Shown here piece by piece: positions 27,980-38,404 of a DNA stretch of 53,346 nucleotides (within the stretch, counting starts at the first letter, position 1; each line of letters begins with the position of its first letter). A program made the translations under genes and the position numbers. Under the pieces are notes generated by a model that saw only the letters and a list, made by a program, of their open reading frames with translations, did not search any database and was not told the DNA's origin. Location: positions 1 to 53,346 of the forward strand of contig JAUYKV010000051.1 of the NCBI GenBank assembly GCA_030699825.1. The letters are read 5' to 3'. The stretch comes from Pseudomonas sp. (GTDB lineage Bacteria; Pseudomonadota; Gammaproteobacteria; Pseudomonadales; Pseudomonadaceae).

Positions 27980-29683
27980 ATGAACAGCAACTGCCTACCT
28001 TTCCTCGCTGCTCGCGACTTCCTGCTGGCCAACCGCAGCGACTATGCCACCGCCGTACGCGATTTCCGCTGGCCGCAGCTCGACACCTTCAACTGGGCGC
28101 TGGACTATTTCGACACCATGGCCGCGGGCAATCAGGCTCCGGCGCTGTGGATTGTCGAGGAGGACGGCAGCGAGCAGCACTACAGCTTTGCCGAGCTGGC
28201 CGAGCGTTCCAATCGCGTGGCCAACCACCTGCGCGAGCTGGGCGTGCGCCGCGGCGAGCGCATCCTGCTGATGCTGGGCAACCATATCGCCCTGTGGGAA
28301 ACCATGCTCGCGGCCTTCAAGCTCGGCGCCGTGGTGATCCCGGCCACCGCCCTGCTCACCAGCGAAGATCTGCGCGACCGTATCGAGCGCGGTGACGTGC
28401 GTCACCTGGTGGTGGGCAGCAACCATACCGACAAATTCGCTGACCAAGCCCTGGGCTGTACACGCATCTGTGTCGGCGAGGCAGTCAGCGGCTGGATCAA
28501 TCACGCCAGCGCCACCGACTATGCCAGCCAGTTCCACGCCGATGACCTGACCAAGGCCAGTGACCCGTTGCTGCTGTATTTCACCTCCGGCACCACCAGC
28601 AAGCCGAAGATGGTTCTGCACAGCCACCAGAGCTACCCGGTCGGTCACCTCTCCACCATGTACTGGATCGGCCTGCAGCCGGGCGACCTGCACCTGAACA
28701 TTTCCTCGCCGGGCTGGGCCAAGCATGCCTGGAGCTGCTTCTTCGCCCCGTGGAACGCCGGTGCCTGTGTGTTCATCCATAACACTGCGCGCTTCAATGC
28801 CCCGACGCTGCTCGAGGTGCTGGAGCGCTATGGCATCACCAGCCTGTGCGCACCGCCCACGGTGTGGCGCATGCTGATCCAGGAGGACCTGGCCGGCTGC
28901 CGCGAGCGTCTGCGCCTACGCGAACTGGTCGGTGCCGGCGAGCCGCTCAATCCGGAGATCATCGAGCAAATCCAGGAAGCCTGGGGCCTGCCGTTGCGCG
29001 ACGGTTTCGGCCAATCGGAAACCACCGCGCTGGTTGGCAACAGCCCCGGCCAGCCGCTCAAGCCCGGTTCCATGGGCCGTCCGTTGCCCGGCTACAGTGT
29101 GTGCATGCTCGACCCGGATGGCCAGCCCGCCAGCGAAGGCGAAGTCGCCCTGCCGCTGGATCCGCAGCCACTGGGCCTGATGCTCGGCTACGAGGACAGC
29201 CCGGAGAAGACCGCCGAGGCGATGCGTGACGGTTACTACCGTACCGGTGACACCGCGGCCATCGACGCCGACGGCTACATCACCTTCGTCGGCCGCGCCG
29301 ACGACGTGTTCAAGGCCTCCGATTACCGCATCAGCCCCTTCGAGTTGGAGAGCGCGCTGATCGAGCACCCGGCAGTGATGGAAGTGGCCGTGGTGCCCAG
29401 CCCGGACCCGCTGCGCCTGGCGGTGCCCAAGGCGTTCCTGATCCTGGCCCACGACCAGCCGGGCAGTACCGAACTGGCCGAACACATCCTCGCCTTCGCC
29501 CGCGAGCACCTGGCGCCCTACAAGCGGGTGCGGCGCATCGAGTTCGTCAGCGAACTGCCCAAGACCATCTCCGGCAAGATCCGCCGGGTGGAACTGCGCC
29601 AAATGGAACTGCAGCGCCGTCAGGGCGACAGCCGTGGGCCGCAGGAACACTTCGAAGAAGACTTCCCGCTGCTCAAGGGCTGA
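27980..29683 (+). CDS. AMP-forming acyl-CoA ligase (valine-type module)
   Basis: This 567-residue ANL ligase resembles ACSM/short-chain acyl-CoA synthetases. Motifs in order are [113 protein letters not shown], and the catalytic Lys in [15 protein letters not shown]. It is the first gene of the valine-type operon, followed after about 100 nt by mmsA. I infer isobutyrate, or a related branched acid, as substrate. Short straight-chain acids such as propionate are an alternative. Confidence 0.85.
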   Translation: MNSNCLPFLAARDFLLANRSDYATAVRDFRWPQLDTFNWALDYFDTMAAGNQAPALWIVEEDGSEQHYSFAELAERSNRVANHLRELGVRRGERILLMLGNHIALWETMLAAFKLGAVVIPATALLTSEDLRDRIERGDVRHLVVGSNHTDKFADQALGCTRICVGEAVSGWINHASATDYASQFHADDLTKASDPLLLYFTSGTTSKPKMVLHSHQSYPVGHLSTMYWIGLQPGDLHLNISSPGWAKHAWSCFFAPWNAGACVFIHNTARFNAPTLLEVLERYGITSLCAPPTVWRMLIQEDLAGCRERLRLRELVGAGEPLNPEIIEQIQEAWGLPLRDGFGQSETTALVGNSPGQPLKPGSMGRPLPGYSVCMLDPDGQPASEGEVALPLDPQPLGLMLGYEDSPEKTAEAMRDGYYRTGDTAAIDADGYITFVGRADDVFKASDYRISPFELESALIEHPAVMEVAVVPSPDPLRLAVPKAFLILAHDQPGSTELAEHILAFAREHLAPYKRVRRIEFVSELPKTISGKIRRVELRQMELQRRQGDSRGPQEHFEEDFPLLKG

Positions 29684-29784
29684 AGCCGGGCCGGCGCGTC
29701 GACCCAACCAACCACTCCCCCGCCCACTCGGCCAACGGTGCCGAGGGGGCGCACTCGACCTACGACAGCAGACAGGACCAGAAA

Positions 29785-31290
29785 ATGACCTCTTCCACAG
29801 TTCCCAGCGTCAAACTGCTCATCGACGGCGAATTCGTCGAATCCAAGACCACCCAATGGCGCGACGTGGTCAACCCGGCCACCCAGGAAGTGCTGGCCCG
29901 CGTGCCCTTCGCCACTGCCGAGGAAATGAACGCCGCCGTGGCCAGCGCCGCCGAAGCCTTCAAGACCTGGCGCAAGACTCCGATCGGCGCGCGTGCGCGG
30001 ATCTTCCTCAAGTACCAGCAACTGATTCGCGAGAACATCAAGGAGCTGGCCGCACTGCTCACCGCCGAGCAGGGCAAGACCCTGCCGGACGCCGAGGGCG
30101 ACGTGTTCCGCGGCCTGGAAGTGGTCGAGCACGCTGCCAGCATCGGCAACCTGCAGATGGGTGAACTGGCCAACAATGTCGCCAGTGGCGTCGACACCTA
30201 TACCCTGCACCAGCCACTGGGCGTGTGCGCCGGCATCACCCCGTTCAACTTCCCGGCGATGATCCCGCTGTGGATGTTCCCCATGGCCATCGCCACCGGC
30301 AACACCTTCGTGCTCAAACCGTCCGAGCAGGATCCGCTGGTGACCATGCGCCTGGTCGAGCTGGCGCTGCAGGCCGGCGTACCCAAGGGTGTGCTCAACG
30401 TCATCCACGGCGGCGTCGACGCGGTGAACCTGATCTGTGACCACCCGGACATCAAGGCCGTGTCCTTCGTCGGCTCGACCAAGGTCGGCACCCATGTCTA
30501 CAACCGCGCCACCCAGAACGGCAAGCGCGCACAGTGCATGATGGGCGCAAAAAACCACGCCATCGTCCTGCCCGATGCCAACCAGCAGCAGACCTTGAAC
30601 AGCCTGCTGGGCGCCTCCTTCGGCGCCGCCGGTCAGCGCTGCATGGCCCTGCCGGTGGTGATCCTGGTGGGCGAGGCGCAGGCCTGGCTGCCGGACCTGA
30701 TCGAGCGGACCAAGACCCTCAAGATCAATGGCGGCACCGAGCCTGGCACCGACATCGGTCCGGTGATCTCCTGCGCGGCCCTGGAGCGGGTCAACGGCCT
30801 GATCGCCAGCGGCATCGAAGAAGGCGCCAAACTCGAACTGGATGGCCGCAACCCGAGCGTGCCTGGCTACCAGGATGGCAACTTCGTCGGCCCAACCATC
30901 TTCTCCGGCGTCACGGCGCAAATGTCGGTGTACCGCGAAGAAATCTTCGGCCCGGTGCTGTGCATCATGCACGCCGCCAACCTCAACGAGGCGATCGAGA
31001 TCATCAACGCCAACCCGAATGGCAACGGCACCGCCCTGTTCACCCGCTCCGGTGCTGCGGCCCGGCACTTCCAGGAAGAAATCGACGTCGGCCAGGTAGG
31101 CATCAACGTGCCGATCCCGGTACCGGTCCCGCTGTTCTCCTTCTCCGGGTCGCGCGGCTCCAAACTCGGCGACCTGGGCCCCTACGGCAAGCAAGTGGTG
31201 ACCTTCTACACCCAGACCAAGACGGTCACCCAGCGCTGGTTCGACGAGGACGACAGCAGCGTAGTCAACACCACCATCACCCTCAAGTAA
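29785..31290 (+). CDS. mmsA: Methylmalonate-semialdehyde dehydrogenase (acylating)
   Basis: This 501-residue CoA-dependent aldehyde dehydrogenase has the MmsA features [45 protein letters not shown] and [12 protein letters not shown]. The catalytic Cys is in [14 protein letters not shown], and the C-terminal [20 protein letters not shown] is typical. It converts methylmalonate semialdehyde to propionyl-CoA, the final step of valine degradation. Length matches the family. The ribosome binding site before ATG 29785 is modest (CAGGACCAGAAA). Confidence 0.95.
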   Translation: MTSSTVPSVKLLIDGEFVESKTTQWRDVVNPATQEVLARVPFATAEEMNAAVASAAEAFKTWRKTPIGARARIFLKYQQLIRENIKELAALLTAEQGKTLPDAEGDVFRGLEVVEHAASIGNLQMGELANNVASGVDTYTLHQPLGVCAGITPFNFPAMIPLWMFPMAIATGNTFVLKPSEQDPLVTMRLVELALQAGVPKGVLNVIHGGVDAVNLICDHPDIKAVSFVGSTKVGTHVYNRATQNGKRAQCMMGAKNHAIVLPDANQQQTLNSLLGASFGAAGQRCMALPVVILVGEAQAWLPDLIERTKTLKINGGTEPGTDIGPVISCAALERVNGLIASGIEEGAKLELDGRNPSVPGYQDGNFVGPTIFSGVTAQMSVYREEIFGPVLCIMHAANLNEAIEIINANPNGNGTALFTRSGAAARHFQEEIDVGQVGINVPIPVPVPLFSFSGSRGSKLGDLGPYGKQVVTFYTQTKTVTQRWFDEDDSSVVNTTITLK

Positions 31291-31334
31291 GGCTGCCGGG
31301 CCGGCCTTGCGCCGGCCCCCTGGGAGACATCACC

Positions 31335-32108
31335 ATGGACTATCAAACCCTGCTGGTCGAGGTGCGCGAACGGGTGGGCCTGATCACCCTCAACCGACCG
31401 CAAGCGCTCAATGCGCTGAACAGCCAGCTGATCAGCGAACTCAACCTGGTCCTCGACCGCCTGGAAGCCGACCCTGAGGTCGGTTGCATGGTTATCACCG
31501 GCTCGGCCAAGGCCTTCGCTGCTGGCGCCGACATCAAGGAGATGGTCGACAAGGACTACCCGTCGATCTACCTCGACGACTTCTTCGCCGCCGCCGATCG
31601 CATCGGCAAGCGGCGCAAACCGCTGATTGCTGCGGTCGCCGGCTACGCCCTGGGCGGTGGTTGCGAGTTGGCGCTGATGTGCGACTTCATTTACGCCGCC
31701 GACAACGCCCGCTTCGGTTTGCCTGAGCTGAGCCTGGGCGTGACCCCCGGCATCGGTGGCACCCAACGTTTGACCCATGCCCTAGGCAAGGCCAAGGCCA
31801 TGGAACTGTGCCTCACCGGCCGTCATCTGGGCGCCGCAGAAGCCGAGCGTGCCGGCCTGGTGGCCCAGGTCTTCCCCGCCGCCGAGCTGCTGGAGCAGAC
31901 CCTCAAGGCGGCCCAAGGTATCGCCGCGAAATCGCTGCCGGCCAGCATGCTGGTCAAGGAATGCGTCAACCGAGCCTTCGAGCTCGGCCTCAGCGAGGGT
32001 GTGCGCTTCGAACGCCGGGTGTTCCATTCGCTGTTCGCCAGTCACGACCAGAAGGAAGGCATGCGCGCCTTCGTGGAAAAACGCCCAGCGCAGTTTCAGC
32101 ACCGCTGA
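31335..32108 (+). CDS. Enoyl-CoA hydratase
   Basis: This 257-residue crotonase-fold hydratase starts at ATG 31335 with GGGAG upstream. The oxyanion-hole and catalytic blocks are intact: [28 protein letters not shown] and [18 protein letters not shown], which contain the two catalytic Glu. It would hydrate methacrylyl-CoA in the valine branch, and it may also serve the isoleucine branch, whose operon lacks a hydratase. It lies 44 nt after mmsA and 27 nt before mmsB. Confidence 0.9.
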   Translation: MDYQTLLVEVRERVGLITLNRPQALNALNSQLISELNLVLDRLEADPEVGCMVITGSAKAFAAGADIKEMVDKDYPSIYLDDFFAAADRIGKRRKPLIAAVAGYALGGGCELALMCDFIYAADNARFGLPELSLGVTPGIGGTQRLTHALGKAKAMELCLTGRHLGAAEAERAGLVAQVFPAAELLEQTLKAAQGIAAKSLPASMLVKECVNRAFELGLSEGVRFERRVFHSLFASHDQKEGMRAFVEKRPAQFQHR

Positions 32109-32135
32109 GTCCCCCTAATTACAGAGGTATCCACC

Positions 32136-33032
32136 ATGCATATCGGTTTTCTTGGTCTCGGCAACATGGGCGGCCCAATGGCCTGCAACCTGCTCAAGGC
32201 CGGCCACCGCGTCACCGTCTTCGACCCCAGCGCCCAAGCTGTCGCCGCGCTTGTCGAGGCCGGCGCCACGAGTGCCACTTCCCCGGCGGCGGTGGCCCAG
32301 GCCGACGTCGAGGCGATCGTCACCATGCTGCCGGCGGCGGCTCAGGTGAAACAGGTTTACCAGGGTAAAGATGGCCTGCTGGCGCACGTCGGCCAGGGCG
32401 TGCTGCTGATCGACTGCTCGACCATCGACCCGCTCAGCGCCCGCGAAGTGGCCGCCCTGGCCCTCGCCCAAGGCAATCCCATGCTCGATGCGCCGGTTTC
32501 CGGCGGCACCGCTGGCGCCGCGGCCGGCACCCTGACCTTTATGGTCGGCGGTCCGGCCAGCGCGTTCGACCAGGCCGGGCCAATTCTCTCGGCCATGGGC
32601 AAGAACCTGGTCCACTGCGGCGACAGCGGCAACGGCCAGGTGGCCAAGATTGCCAACAACATGCTGCTCGGCATCTCCATGATCGGCGTCGCCGAAGCCA
32701 TGGCCCTGGGCGTGTCCCTGGGCATGGACGCCAAGGTGCTGGCCGGCATCATCAACACCTCCAGCGGCCGTTGCTGGAGCTCGGAGATCAACAACCCGTT
32801 CCCCGGCGTACTGGAAAATGCCCCGGCTTCGCGTGGCTACAGCGGCGGTTTCGGCACCGACCTGATGCTCAAGGACCTCGGCCTGGCGACCGAAGCGGCC
32901 AAGCACGCGCGCCAGCCAGTACTGCTCGGCGCCGCCGCCCAGCAGCTGTACCAGAGCTTCAGCCAACAGGGTAATGGCGGCCTGGATTTCTCCGCCATCA
33001 TCAAGCTGTACCGTCGGGACGCCGAGGCATGA
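32136..33032 (+). CDS. mmsB: 3-Hydroxyisobutyrate dehydrogenase
   Basis: This 298-residue enzyme has the NAD-binding N-terminus HIGFLGLGNMGGPMACNLLK and the family motifs LDAPVSGGTAGAAAGTLTFM and NGQVAKIANNMLLGISMIG, the latter with the catalytic Lys. It oxidises 3-hydroxyisobutyrate to methylmalonate semialdehyde, feeding MmsA. Its stop overlaps the start of the next gene by 4 nt (ATGA), so the two are translationally coupled. Confidence 0.95.
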   Translation: MHIGFLGLGNMGGPMACNLLKAGHRVTVFDPSAQAVAALVEAGATSATSPAAVAQADVEAIVTMLPAAAQVKQVYQGKDGLLAHVGQGVLLIDCSTIDPLSAREVAALALAQGNPMLDAPVSGGTAGAAAGTLTFMVGGPASAFDQAGPILSAMGKNLVHCGDSGNGQVAKIANNMLLGISMIGVAEAMALGVSLGMDAKVLAGIINTSSGRCWSSEINNPFPGVLENAPASRGYSGGFGTDLMLKDLGLATEAAKHARQPVLLGAAAQQLYQSFSQQGNGGLDFSAIIKLYRRDAEA

Positions 33033-34117
33033 GCGGCGCTGAAGCTGTGGTTCTGGCCGAGGTGCGCAACCGCATCGGCCACCTGACCCTCAACCGGCCG
33101 AGCGCCCTCAACACCCTGACACTGCCCATGGTGCGCCTGCTCCTGCAGCACCTGCATGCCTGGGAGCAGGATCCCGAGGTGCTCGCGGTGGTCCTGCGTG
33201 GCAACGGCGAAAAGGCCTTCTGCGCTGGTGGCGATATTCGCATGCTGTACGACAGCCACACCGGCGGCAGCAATCAGCACGAGCTGTTTCTCGAGGAGGA
33301 GTACGCCCTCGACCAGTATCTGCATGATTACCCCAAGCCGGTGCTGGCGCTAGTCGACGGTTTCGTCCTCGGCGGCGGCATGGGCCTGGCCCAGGCGGCT
33401 GCCCTGCGGGTAGTCAGCGAACGGGTGAAGATGGGCATGCCGGAAGTCAGCATCGGCTTCTTCCCGGATGTCGGCGGCAGTTACTTCCTGCCCCGGCTGC
33501 CCGGCCAACTGGGTTTCTACCTGGGCCTCACCGGCCTCCGGGTCGGCGCCGCCGACGCGCTCTACGCTGGGCTGGCCGACCATTGTCTGGCCAGCGAACG
33601 GCTGGCCGAGTTCGACCAGGCGCTGGACAACCTGAGCTGGTCGGCAGCACCGCTGGAGAACTTGCAGCAGTTGCTCGACAACATGACCTGCCAAGACCTG
33701 CCTGGTGGCGAGCTCAAGGTCCTGCGCCAGGCCATCGACGATTACTTCGCCCTGCCCGACCTGGCGACGATCCGCGCCGCCCTGCTGAGCGAGAGCCGCC
33801 CAGAGTTGCAGGCCTGGGCTCAAGACACCGTGCGGGTGCTGGACAGCCGCTCGCCGCTCGCCATGGCGGTGACCCTGGAGCTGTTGCGGCGCGGTCGGCA
33901 CCTACCGCTGGCCGACTGCTTCGCTCAGGAACTGCACCTGGACTACCAATGGTTCGAGCACGGCGATCTGATCGAAGGCATACGGGCGCTGATCATCGAC
34001 AAGGACAAGGCGCCGCGCTGGAACCCAGCGACCCTGGTCGAACTGGACCCGCAGCGAGTGCAGGCCTTCTTCAGCGGCTTCCGCAGCGCCGCCAGCCACC
34101 CCTTGCCCCGCACCTGA
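33029..34117 (+). CDS. 3-Hydroxyisobutyryl-CoA hydrolase
   Basis: This 362-residue crotonase-family protein is longer than simple hydratases, as expected for HIBCH. Typical features are [37 protein letters not shown], and [20 protein letters not shown], whose FPDVGGSY is the HIBCH signature. The C-terminal extension includes [20 protein letters not shown]. It releases free 3-hydroxyisobutyrate from its CoA ester, the step before MmsB, with which it is coupled by an ATGA overlap. Confidence 0.9.
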   Translation: MSGAEAVVLAEVRNRIGHLTLNRPSALNTLTLPMVRLLLQHLHAWEQDPEVLAVVLRGNGEKAFCAGGDIRMLYDSHTGGSNQHELFLEEEYALDQYLHDYPKPVLALVDGFVLGGGMGLAQAAALRVVSERVKMGMPEVSIGFFPDVGGSYFLPRLPGQLGFYLGLTGLRVGAADALYAGLADHCLASERLAEFDQALDNLSWSAAPLENLQQLLDNMTCQDLPGGELKVLRQAIDDYFALPDLATIRAALLSESRPELQAWAQDTVRVLDSRSPLAMAVTLELLRRGRHLPLADCFAQELHLDYQWFEHGDLIEGIRALIIDKDKAPRWNPATLVELDPQRVQAFFSGFRSAASHPLPRT

Positions 34118-34149
34118 TAGGCGCGGCCAGAACAGAGGAGACCCCTGCA

Positions 34150-35301
34150 ATGCACGACAGCCAATTGACCGAAGAACAACGCATGATCCGCGACATGGCC
34201 CGCGACTTCGCCCGCAGCGAAGTCGGCCCGCATGCCCAGGCCTGGGAGAAGGCCGGCTGGATCGATGACGCCGTGGTGGCGCAAATGGGTGAACTGGGGC
34301 TGCTCGGCATGGTAGTAGCGGACACCTGGGGTGGCAGCTACACCGACTATGTGGCCTATGCCCTGGCCGTGGAAGAAATCTCGGCCGGCGACGGTGCCCT
34401 CGGCGCATTGATGAGCATCCACAATTCAGTGGGCTGCGGTCCCCTGCTGAAATACGGCAGCCCGGCGCAGCAGGATAACTGGTTGCCGCTTCTGGCCAGC
34501 GGCCAGGCGATCGGCTGTTTCTGCCTGACCGAACCACAGGCCGGTTCCGAAGCACACAACCTGCGCACCCGCGCCGAACTGCGCGACGGCCACTGGGTAC
34601 TCAACGGTGCCAAGCAGTTCGTCAGCAACGGCAAGCGCGCCCGGCTTGCCATCGTCTTCGCCGTCACCGACCCGCAGCTGGACAAGAAGGGCCTGTCGGC
34701 CTTCCTGGTACCGACCGACAATCCTGGATTCGTCGTCGAGCGTAGCGAACACAAGATGGGCATCAAGGCCTCCGATACCTGCGCGGTAACCCTGAATGAC
34801 TGCACCATCGCCGAGGCCAACCTGCTCGGCGAGCGCGGCAAGGGCCTGGCCATTGCCCTGTCCAACCTGGAAGGCGGCCGCATCGGTATCGCCGCCCAGG
34901 CCCTGGGCATCGCCCGCGCCGCCTTCGAGGCGGCCCTGGGTTATGCCCGCGAGCGCATCCAGTTCGGCAAGCCGATCGCTGAGCACCAGAGCATCGCCAA
35001 CATGCTCGCCGACATGCACACCCAGCTCAACGCCGCGCGCCTGCTGATCCTGCATGCGGCACGCCTGAAGAGCGCCGGCCATGCCTGCCTGTCGGAGGCC
35101 TCGCAGGCCAAGCTGTTCGCCTCGGAAATGGCCGAGCGTGTGTGCTCCAAGGCCCTGCAGATCCATGGCGGCTACGGCTACCTGGAGGATTACCCGGTGG
35201 AGCGCTACTACCGCGACGCGCGCATCACCCAGATCTACGAAGGCTCCAGCGAGATCCAGCGCCTGCTGATCGCCCGCGAACTGGCCCACTACCCGCTGTA
35301 A
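34150..35301 (+). CDS. Acyl-CoA dehydrogenase, isobutyryl-CoA type
   Basis: This 383-residue FAD enzyme starts at ATG 34150 ([20 protein letters not shown]) with GAGGAG upstream; a longer upstream reading is out of place inside the preceding gene. Motifs are [40 protein letters not shown], and [20 protein letters not shown] followed by [13 protein letters not shown], with the catalytic Glu in YEGS. It is closely similar in motifs to the dehydrogenase at 20327. In this operon its most likely substrate is isobutyryl-CoA, giving methacrylyl-CoA. It is the last gene of the operon. Confidence 0.85.
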   Translation: MHDSQLTEEQRMIRDMARDFARSEVGPHAQAWEKAGWIDDAVVAQMGELGLLGMVVADTWGGSYTDYVAYALAVEEISAGDGALGALMSIHNSVGCGPLLKYGSPAQQDNWLPLLASGQAIGCFCLTEPQAGSEAHNLRTRAELRDGHWVLNGAKQFVSNGKRARLAIVFAVTDPQLDKKGLSAFLVPTDNPGFVVERSEHKMGIKASDTCAVTLNDCTIAEANLLGERGKGLAIALSNLEGGRIGIAAQALGIARAAFEAALGYARERIQFGKPIAEHQSIANMLADMHTQLNAARLLILHAARLKSAGHACLSEASQAKLFASEMAERVCSKALQIHGGYGYLEDYPVERYYRDARITQIYEGSSEIQRLLIARELAHYPL

Positions 35302-35392
35302 ACGGCCACTGACCAAATCGCTCAGGCAAACCGAGCGCTGGCGACCTGGGTTTTCATCGCCCAGGGCGCCATGCTCGGCGTTCGCCCACCAC

Positions 35393-36010
35393 ATGCCGAA
35401 CAGCGCCATGCCCGCCACCCAGCCCAGCCCCGACCCCTCGCGCTATCAGGCCACCCGCAACCAGGCCCTGAGGCTGTTTGCCGAGCGCGGTTTCAGCCGG
35501 GTCAGCATGCGCGAGTTGGCCGACTACCTCGGCATCCGGCCAGGCTCGATCTACAACCACATAGAGAGCAAGGAAGCGCTGCTGTTCGAGCTGATCGAGG
35601 AGCTCTACGAACAACTGCTGCACGGCGCCCGCCAGGTGCAACGGTGTGCGGCCACGCCCGCCGAACGGCTGCACGGCCTGCTCGAGGCGCACCTGCGGTT
35701 GCACGCCAGCATGGCCGCGCATTTTCGACTTGCCGAGTACGACAGTCACTGCCTGGCCAGCGAGCAGCAGGCGCAAATCCGCGAGCTTCGCGCTCGCTAC
35801 GCACAGCAGTTGGTGGAAAGCGTGGAGCACTTCACCGGCCAGCCGGTTGGCAACAGCCGCCGCGCCGCGGTGAACGGCATCATGGCCCTGTTAAATCAGT
35901 TACCGGCCTGGGTCGAGGCGCCCGAGATGCACGCGACGGCACGCCACGAATTGCTCCGCGATATGGCGCTGAGCGCACTGCACAGCGCGTTACAGGCCAC
36001 CCGGGACTGA
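35393..36010 (+). CDS. TetR-family transcriptional regulator
   Basis: This protein of about 205 residues has the TetR HTH (LRLFAERGFSRVSMRELADY, then LGIRPGSIYNHIESKEALLF) followed by an all-helical ligand domain. Two starts are possible, 35393 and 35408; neither has a strong ribosome binding site. It is 91 nt after the isobutyryl-type dehydrogenase, with a short inverted repeat CCTGGG / CCCAGG at 35345-35365 between them. It may sense an acyl-CoA, but its targets are not visible. It converges with liuR. Confidence 0.8.
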   Translation: MPNSAMPATQPSPDPSRYQATRNQALRLFAERGFSRVSMRELADYLGIRPGSIYNHIESKEALLFELIEELYEQLLHGARQVQRCAATPAERLHGLLEAHLRLHASMAAHFRLAEYDSHCLASEQQAQIRELRARYAQQLVESVEHFTGQPVGNSRRAAVNGIMALLNQLPAWVEAPEMHATARHELLRDMALSALHSALQATRD

Positions 36011-36028
36011 GCTACGCCAACCGAGACT

Positions 36029-36418
36029 TCATTGCGCCTCGGGGACTCCCAGCAAGGCGGCGCGGCAACGCTCTTCGGCCGTGTCCAGTTCCAGTTGCAT
36101 CTGCTGGATGTCCAGCAACTGTTGCTCCAGCTGCAGACGCCGTTCGGCGATCTTGCCCAGCATGATCTCGAGCTGGTTACGGTTGTCGCCCTGCGGGTCG
36201 TACAACTCGATCAGGGTCTTGCATTCGGCCAGGGAGAAACCAATGCGCTTGCCGCGCAGAATCAGCTTTAGCGCGACCCTGTCCTTGGCCGTATAGATCC
36301 GCTCCTGGCCGCGGCGGGTCGGCAACAGCATGCCCTGCTCTTCATAGAAACGAATGGTCCGGGTGGTCACATCCAGCTCGCGCGCCAGTTCGGAAATGCT
36401 GTAGGTCTTGGCGGTCAT
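36029..36418 (-). CDS. liuR: MerR-family regulator LiuR
   Basis: This 129-residue MerR-family protein starts at ATG 36416-36418 (MTAKTYSISELARELDVTTR). The winged HTH is followed by TIRFYEEQGMLLPTRRGQER and a C-terminal coiled coil (LGKIAERRLQLEQQLLDIQQ). The sequence fits LiuR, the regulator of leucine/isovalerate genes in gamma-proteobacteria. It has none of the metal-binding Cys of MerR/CueR, consistent with a metabolite effector. A LiuR-type operator lies 94 nt upstream of the start, suggesting autoregulation. Unlike P. aeruginosa as I recall it, liuR here is about 10 kb away from liuABCDE. Confidence 0.9.
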   Translation of the reverse strand: MTAKTYSISELARELDVTTRTIRFYEEQGMLLPTRRGQERIYTAKDRVALKLILRGKRIGFSLAECKTLIELYDPQGDNRNQLEIMLGKIAERRLQLEQQLLDIQQMQLELDTAEERCRAALLGVPEAQ

Positions 36419-36511
36419 GCTTGATCCTTGGTCGATTGTCCATAAGCCATGCCGCACAGGGGCTTTCACGACACGGGTTCATGGCTATAAGCCTTGGAAC
36501 GCTAACAACTC

Positions 36512-36527
36512 ATTACGTTAACGTCAA
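36512..36527. promoter_or_regulatory. LiuR-type operator before liuR
   Basis: ATTACGTTAACGTCAA matches 14 of 16 positions of TTTACGTTAACGTAAA. It is placed to control liuR itself. The following stretch to 36845 contains only the porin terminator and no gene I can support. Confidence 0.65.
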
Positions 36528-36623
36528 CGCCACAACTCGCCGGCGTCAGGCGTCCAGCCGCAGGCAGGCGATGGCAATGATCTGTCGGGATGCGCTGGCA
36601 CCTACGCAGCGCGTGACGGAGGA

Positions 36624-36652
36624 TAAAAAAAGCCGGGCCAGCAGGGCCCGGC
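36624..36652 (-). terminator. Intrinsic terminator of the porin gene
   Basis: On the minus strand GCCGGGCC-CTGCT-GGCCCGGC is followed by seven T. This is a strong rho-independent terminator, about 195 nt past the porin stop. Confidence 0.85.
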
Positions 36653-36845
36653 AAACTTCACACCGGAGAGCAATCGGATTGAGCGGTTAGCCCGGGCTTA
36701 CCAGAGCGGCAGCCGTAGCTGACGATGAAGCGGTTCTGGTCCAGTGTGCTGCCGAAGCTGCTGCGCAATATTGCCGCCGCGCCGCAACGCACAAGAACCA
36801 ATCGTGCCGGACCCTCGCTGCAGCGCCGTCAAACGACGCGAGCGA

Positions 36846-38189
36846 TCAGAAGTTGTATTGCGCCGAGGTCTGCAGGCGGTTCAGCTCGCCTTTGCGGCCA
36901 TCTTCCGTTTCACGCCTGGCGTGAATCAGTTCGAAGCCGAATGTCGTGTTGGCAACCGGGCTCCACAGCAGGTTCAGGTGAGCGGTGTCGGCGCTTTCGT
37001 TCATGTTGCGCGTCGTCGTGTCGCTCGTGTCGCTCGGGTTGCTCGACCGTGCGGTCGACAGTGCCAGGGTGGAACGCAGGTTGTCTGCCCAGAAGTGACG
37101 GTAGGCGAGGATCGCGCCCCACTGGTTGTTCAGGTTGAGCTCGCCGCCTGCATTGACGTCGCCGTCGGAGAATACGGCCTGGCCCATGTAGCGGCCGAGT
37201 GCGTTGCCGGCGGTGAGCGAGAACTGGAAGGTGTCCTTGCCAACGGTCGGCACCACCCCGTAAGCGGCGAGCGCGCCCCCCCACTGGTTGTCGGCCCCGG
37301 TGTCCTTGTCGACGCGAATGTCGCGCGCCAGCGCTGCCAGAGCGTAGCGGCCGACGGACGTGTTGAAATCCAGTCGGGCAACCAGATCGGGCACCTTGTC
37401 GTCATCGGTCACGCTGTTCGCACCGCCGTCGGCACTGGCCGTGGTCAGGAAGGACTCGGGGCTTTCCGCCGCGATCGACCAGGAACCGCCGTCGAAAGCC
37501 TCGGTCCAGCGCACCTGGGTCTGGCGCACGAAGAGTTGGCCGACCGGGCCGCCGAAATCCAGGGTCTCGGGCAGGGAGCCCGCGTCCATGAAGGTGGACC
37601 AGGTCTGGCCGGCGAGCAGGCTGCCGAGGCTGCCGAAGGCGTGGCGGGTGCGTAAACCGTTGGAGTTGCTGACGACCTCGTTGCCGTTCGCACCGAAGAA
37701 GTCGGCCTCGACGAAGGTCTTCAGCTCGCCCCAAGCGGTCGGGGTGCTGGTGGCGAAGTTAAGCCGGGTCTGGCGGGCATGCAGGGTAACCTGGCCGTCT
37801 TCGGTGTCATTGTCCAGGGCAATAGAACCCGGTACCAGCAACTGGTCAGTCGTGCTGCCCGCGCCCGCGCTGCTGTCGCTGAACAGCAGGTCGGCCTTGA
37901 CGTAGCCGCCGAACTTGACCGAGGTATTGGAGCCGGGCAGCTTGAACGAACCTGGGGTGGTGCCGGCGGTCACGGTGTTGGCGGGCGCCACCGCCTTGGC
38001 GGTTTCAGCCTGTTTCTGCTCGAGCGCCGCAATGCTGTTCTGCAGCGCTGCGATCTGCGTCTTCAGCGCCTCCAGGTCGGACGCGGTATCGGCGCTGGCG
38101 GGCGCCATGAAGCCAGCAAGGCTGGCGGCAATCGCCACGCAGAGGGCTTTAGCCTTGACCGGCTTGGTGATCGAGTTTTCAACGTTCAT
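36846..38189 (-). CDS. DcaP-like outer-membrane porin
   Basis: This 447-residue protein starts at ATG 38187-38189 with AGAGAG upstream. It has a signal sequence (KAKALCVAIAASLAGFMAPA, cut near ASA-DT), then a short coiled coil (DLEALKTQIAALQNSIAALE), as in DcaP-type trimeric porins. The rest is beta-barrel-like, starting FKLPGSNTSVKFGGYVKADL and ending in Phe (TSAQYNF), the usual outer-membrane insertion signal. DcaP family porins take up small carboxylates or dicarboxylates. It is downstream of the ABC importer genes on the same strand with a 215-nt gap holding two hairpins (38260-38276 and 38314-38331), so it may have its own promoter. Confidence 0.8.
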   Translation of the reverse strand: MNVENSITKPVKAKALCVAIAASLAGFMAPASADTASDLEALKTQIAALQNSIAALEQKQAETAKAVAPANTVTAGTTPGSFKLPGSNTSVKFGGYVKADLLFSDSSAGAGSTTDQLLVPGSIALDNDTEDGQVTLHARQTRLNFATSTPTAWGELKTFVEADFFGANGNEVVSNSNGLRTRHAFGSLGSLLAGQTWSTFMDAGSLPETLDFGGPVGQLFVRQTQVRWTEAFDGGSWSIAAESPESFLTTASADGGANSVTDDDKVPDLVARLDFNTSVGRYALAALARDIRVDKDTGADNQWGGALAAYGVVPTVGKDTFQFSLTAGNALGRYMGQAVFSDGDVNAGGELNLNNQWGAILAYRHFWADNLRSTLALSTARSSNPSDTSDTTTRNMNESADTAHLNLLWSPVANTTFGFELIHARRETEDGRKGELNRLQTSAQYNF

Positions 38190-38404
38190 AGATCTCTCTT
38201 CTTGTAGGTGGGTAATGCACCAACCCCAAACAGCCCACTGCGGCGCAATACCCGACGAAGGCCGGCACAACCGGCCAGTTCCCCACAGGGTTTCCCATGG
38301 GTTCTAGACAACCCTGCCGACAACTCGGCAGAGCAAAAAACAGGCAAACAGCCCCCCGCTGCGGATCACGACCCGCACCTTGAACAGACAGCAGGAGGCT
38401 TGCT

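Noticed and set aside
36669..36845. Possible gene fragment between the porin terminator and the porin stop
   Set aside because: I could not find a coherent reading frame with family motifs; it is left as unassigned sequence.
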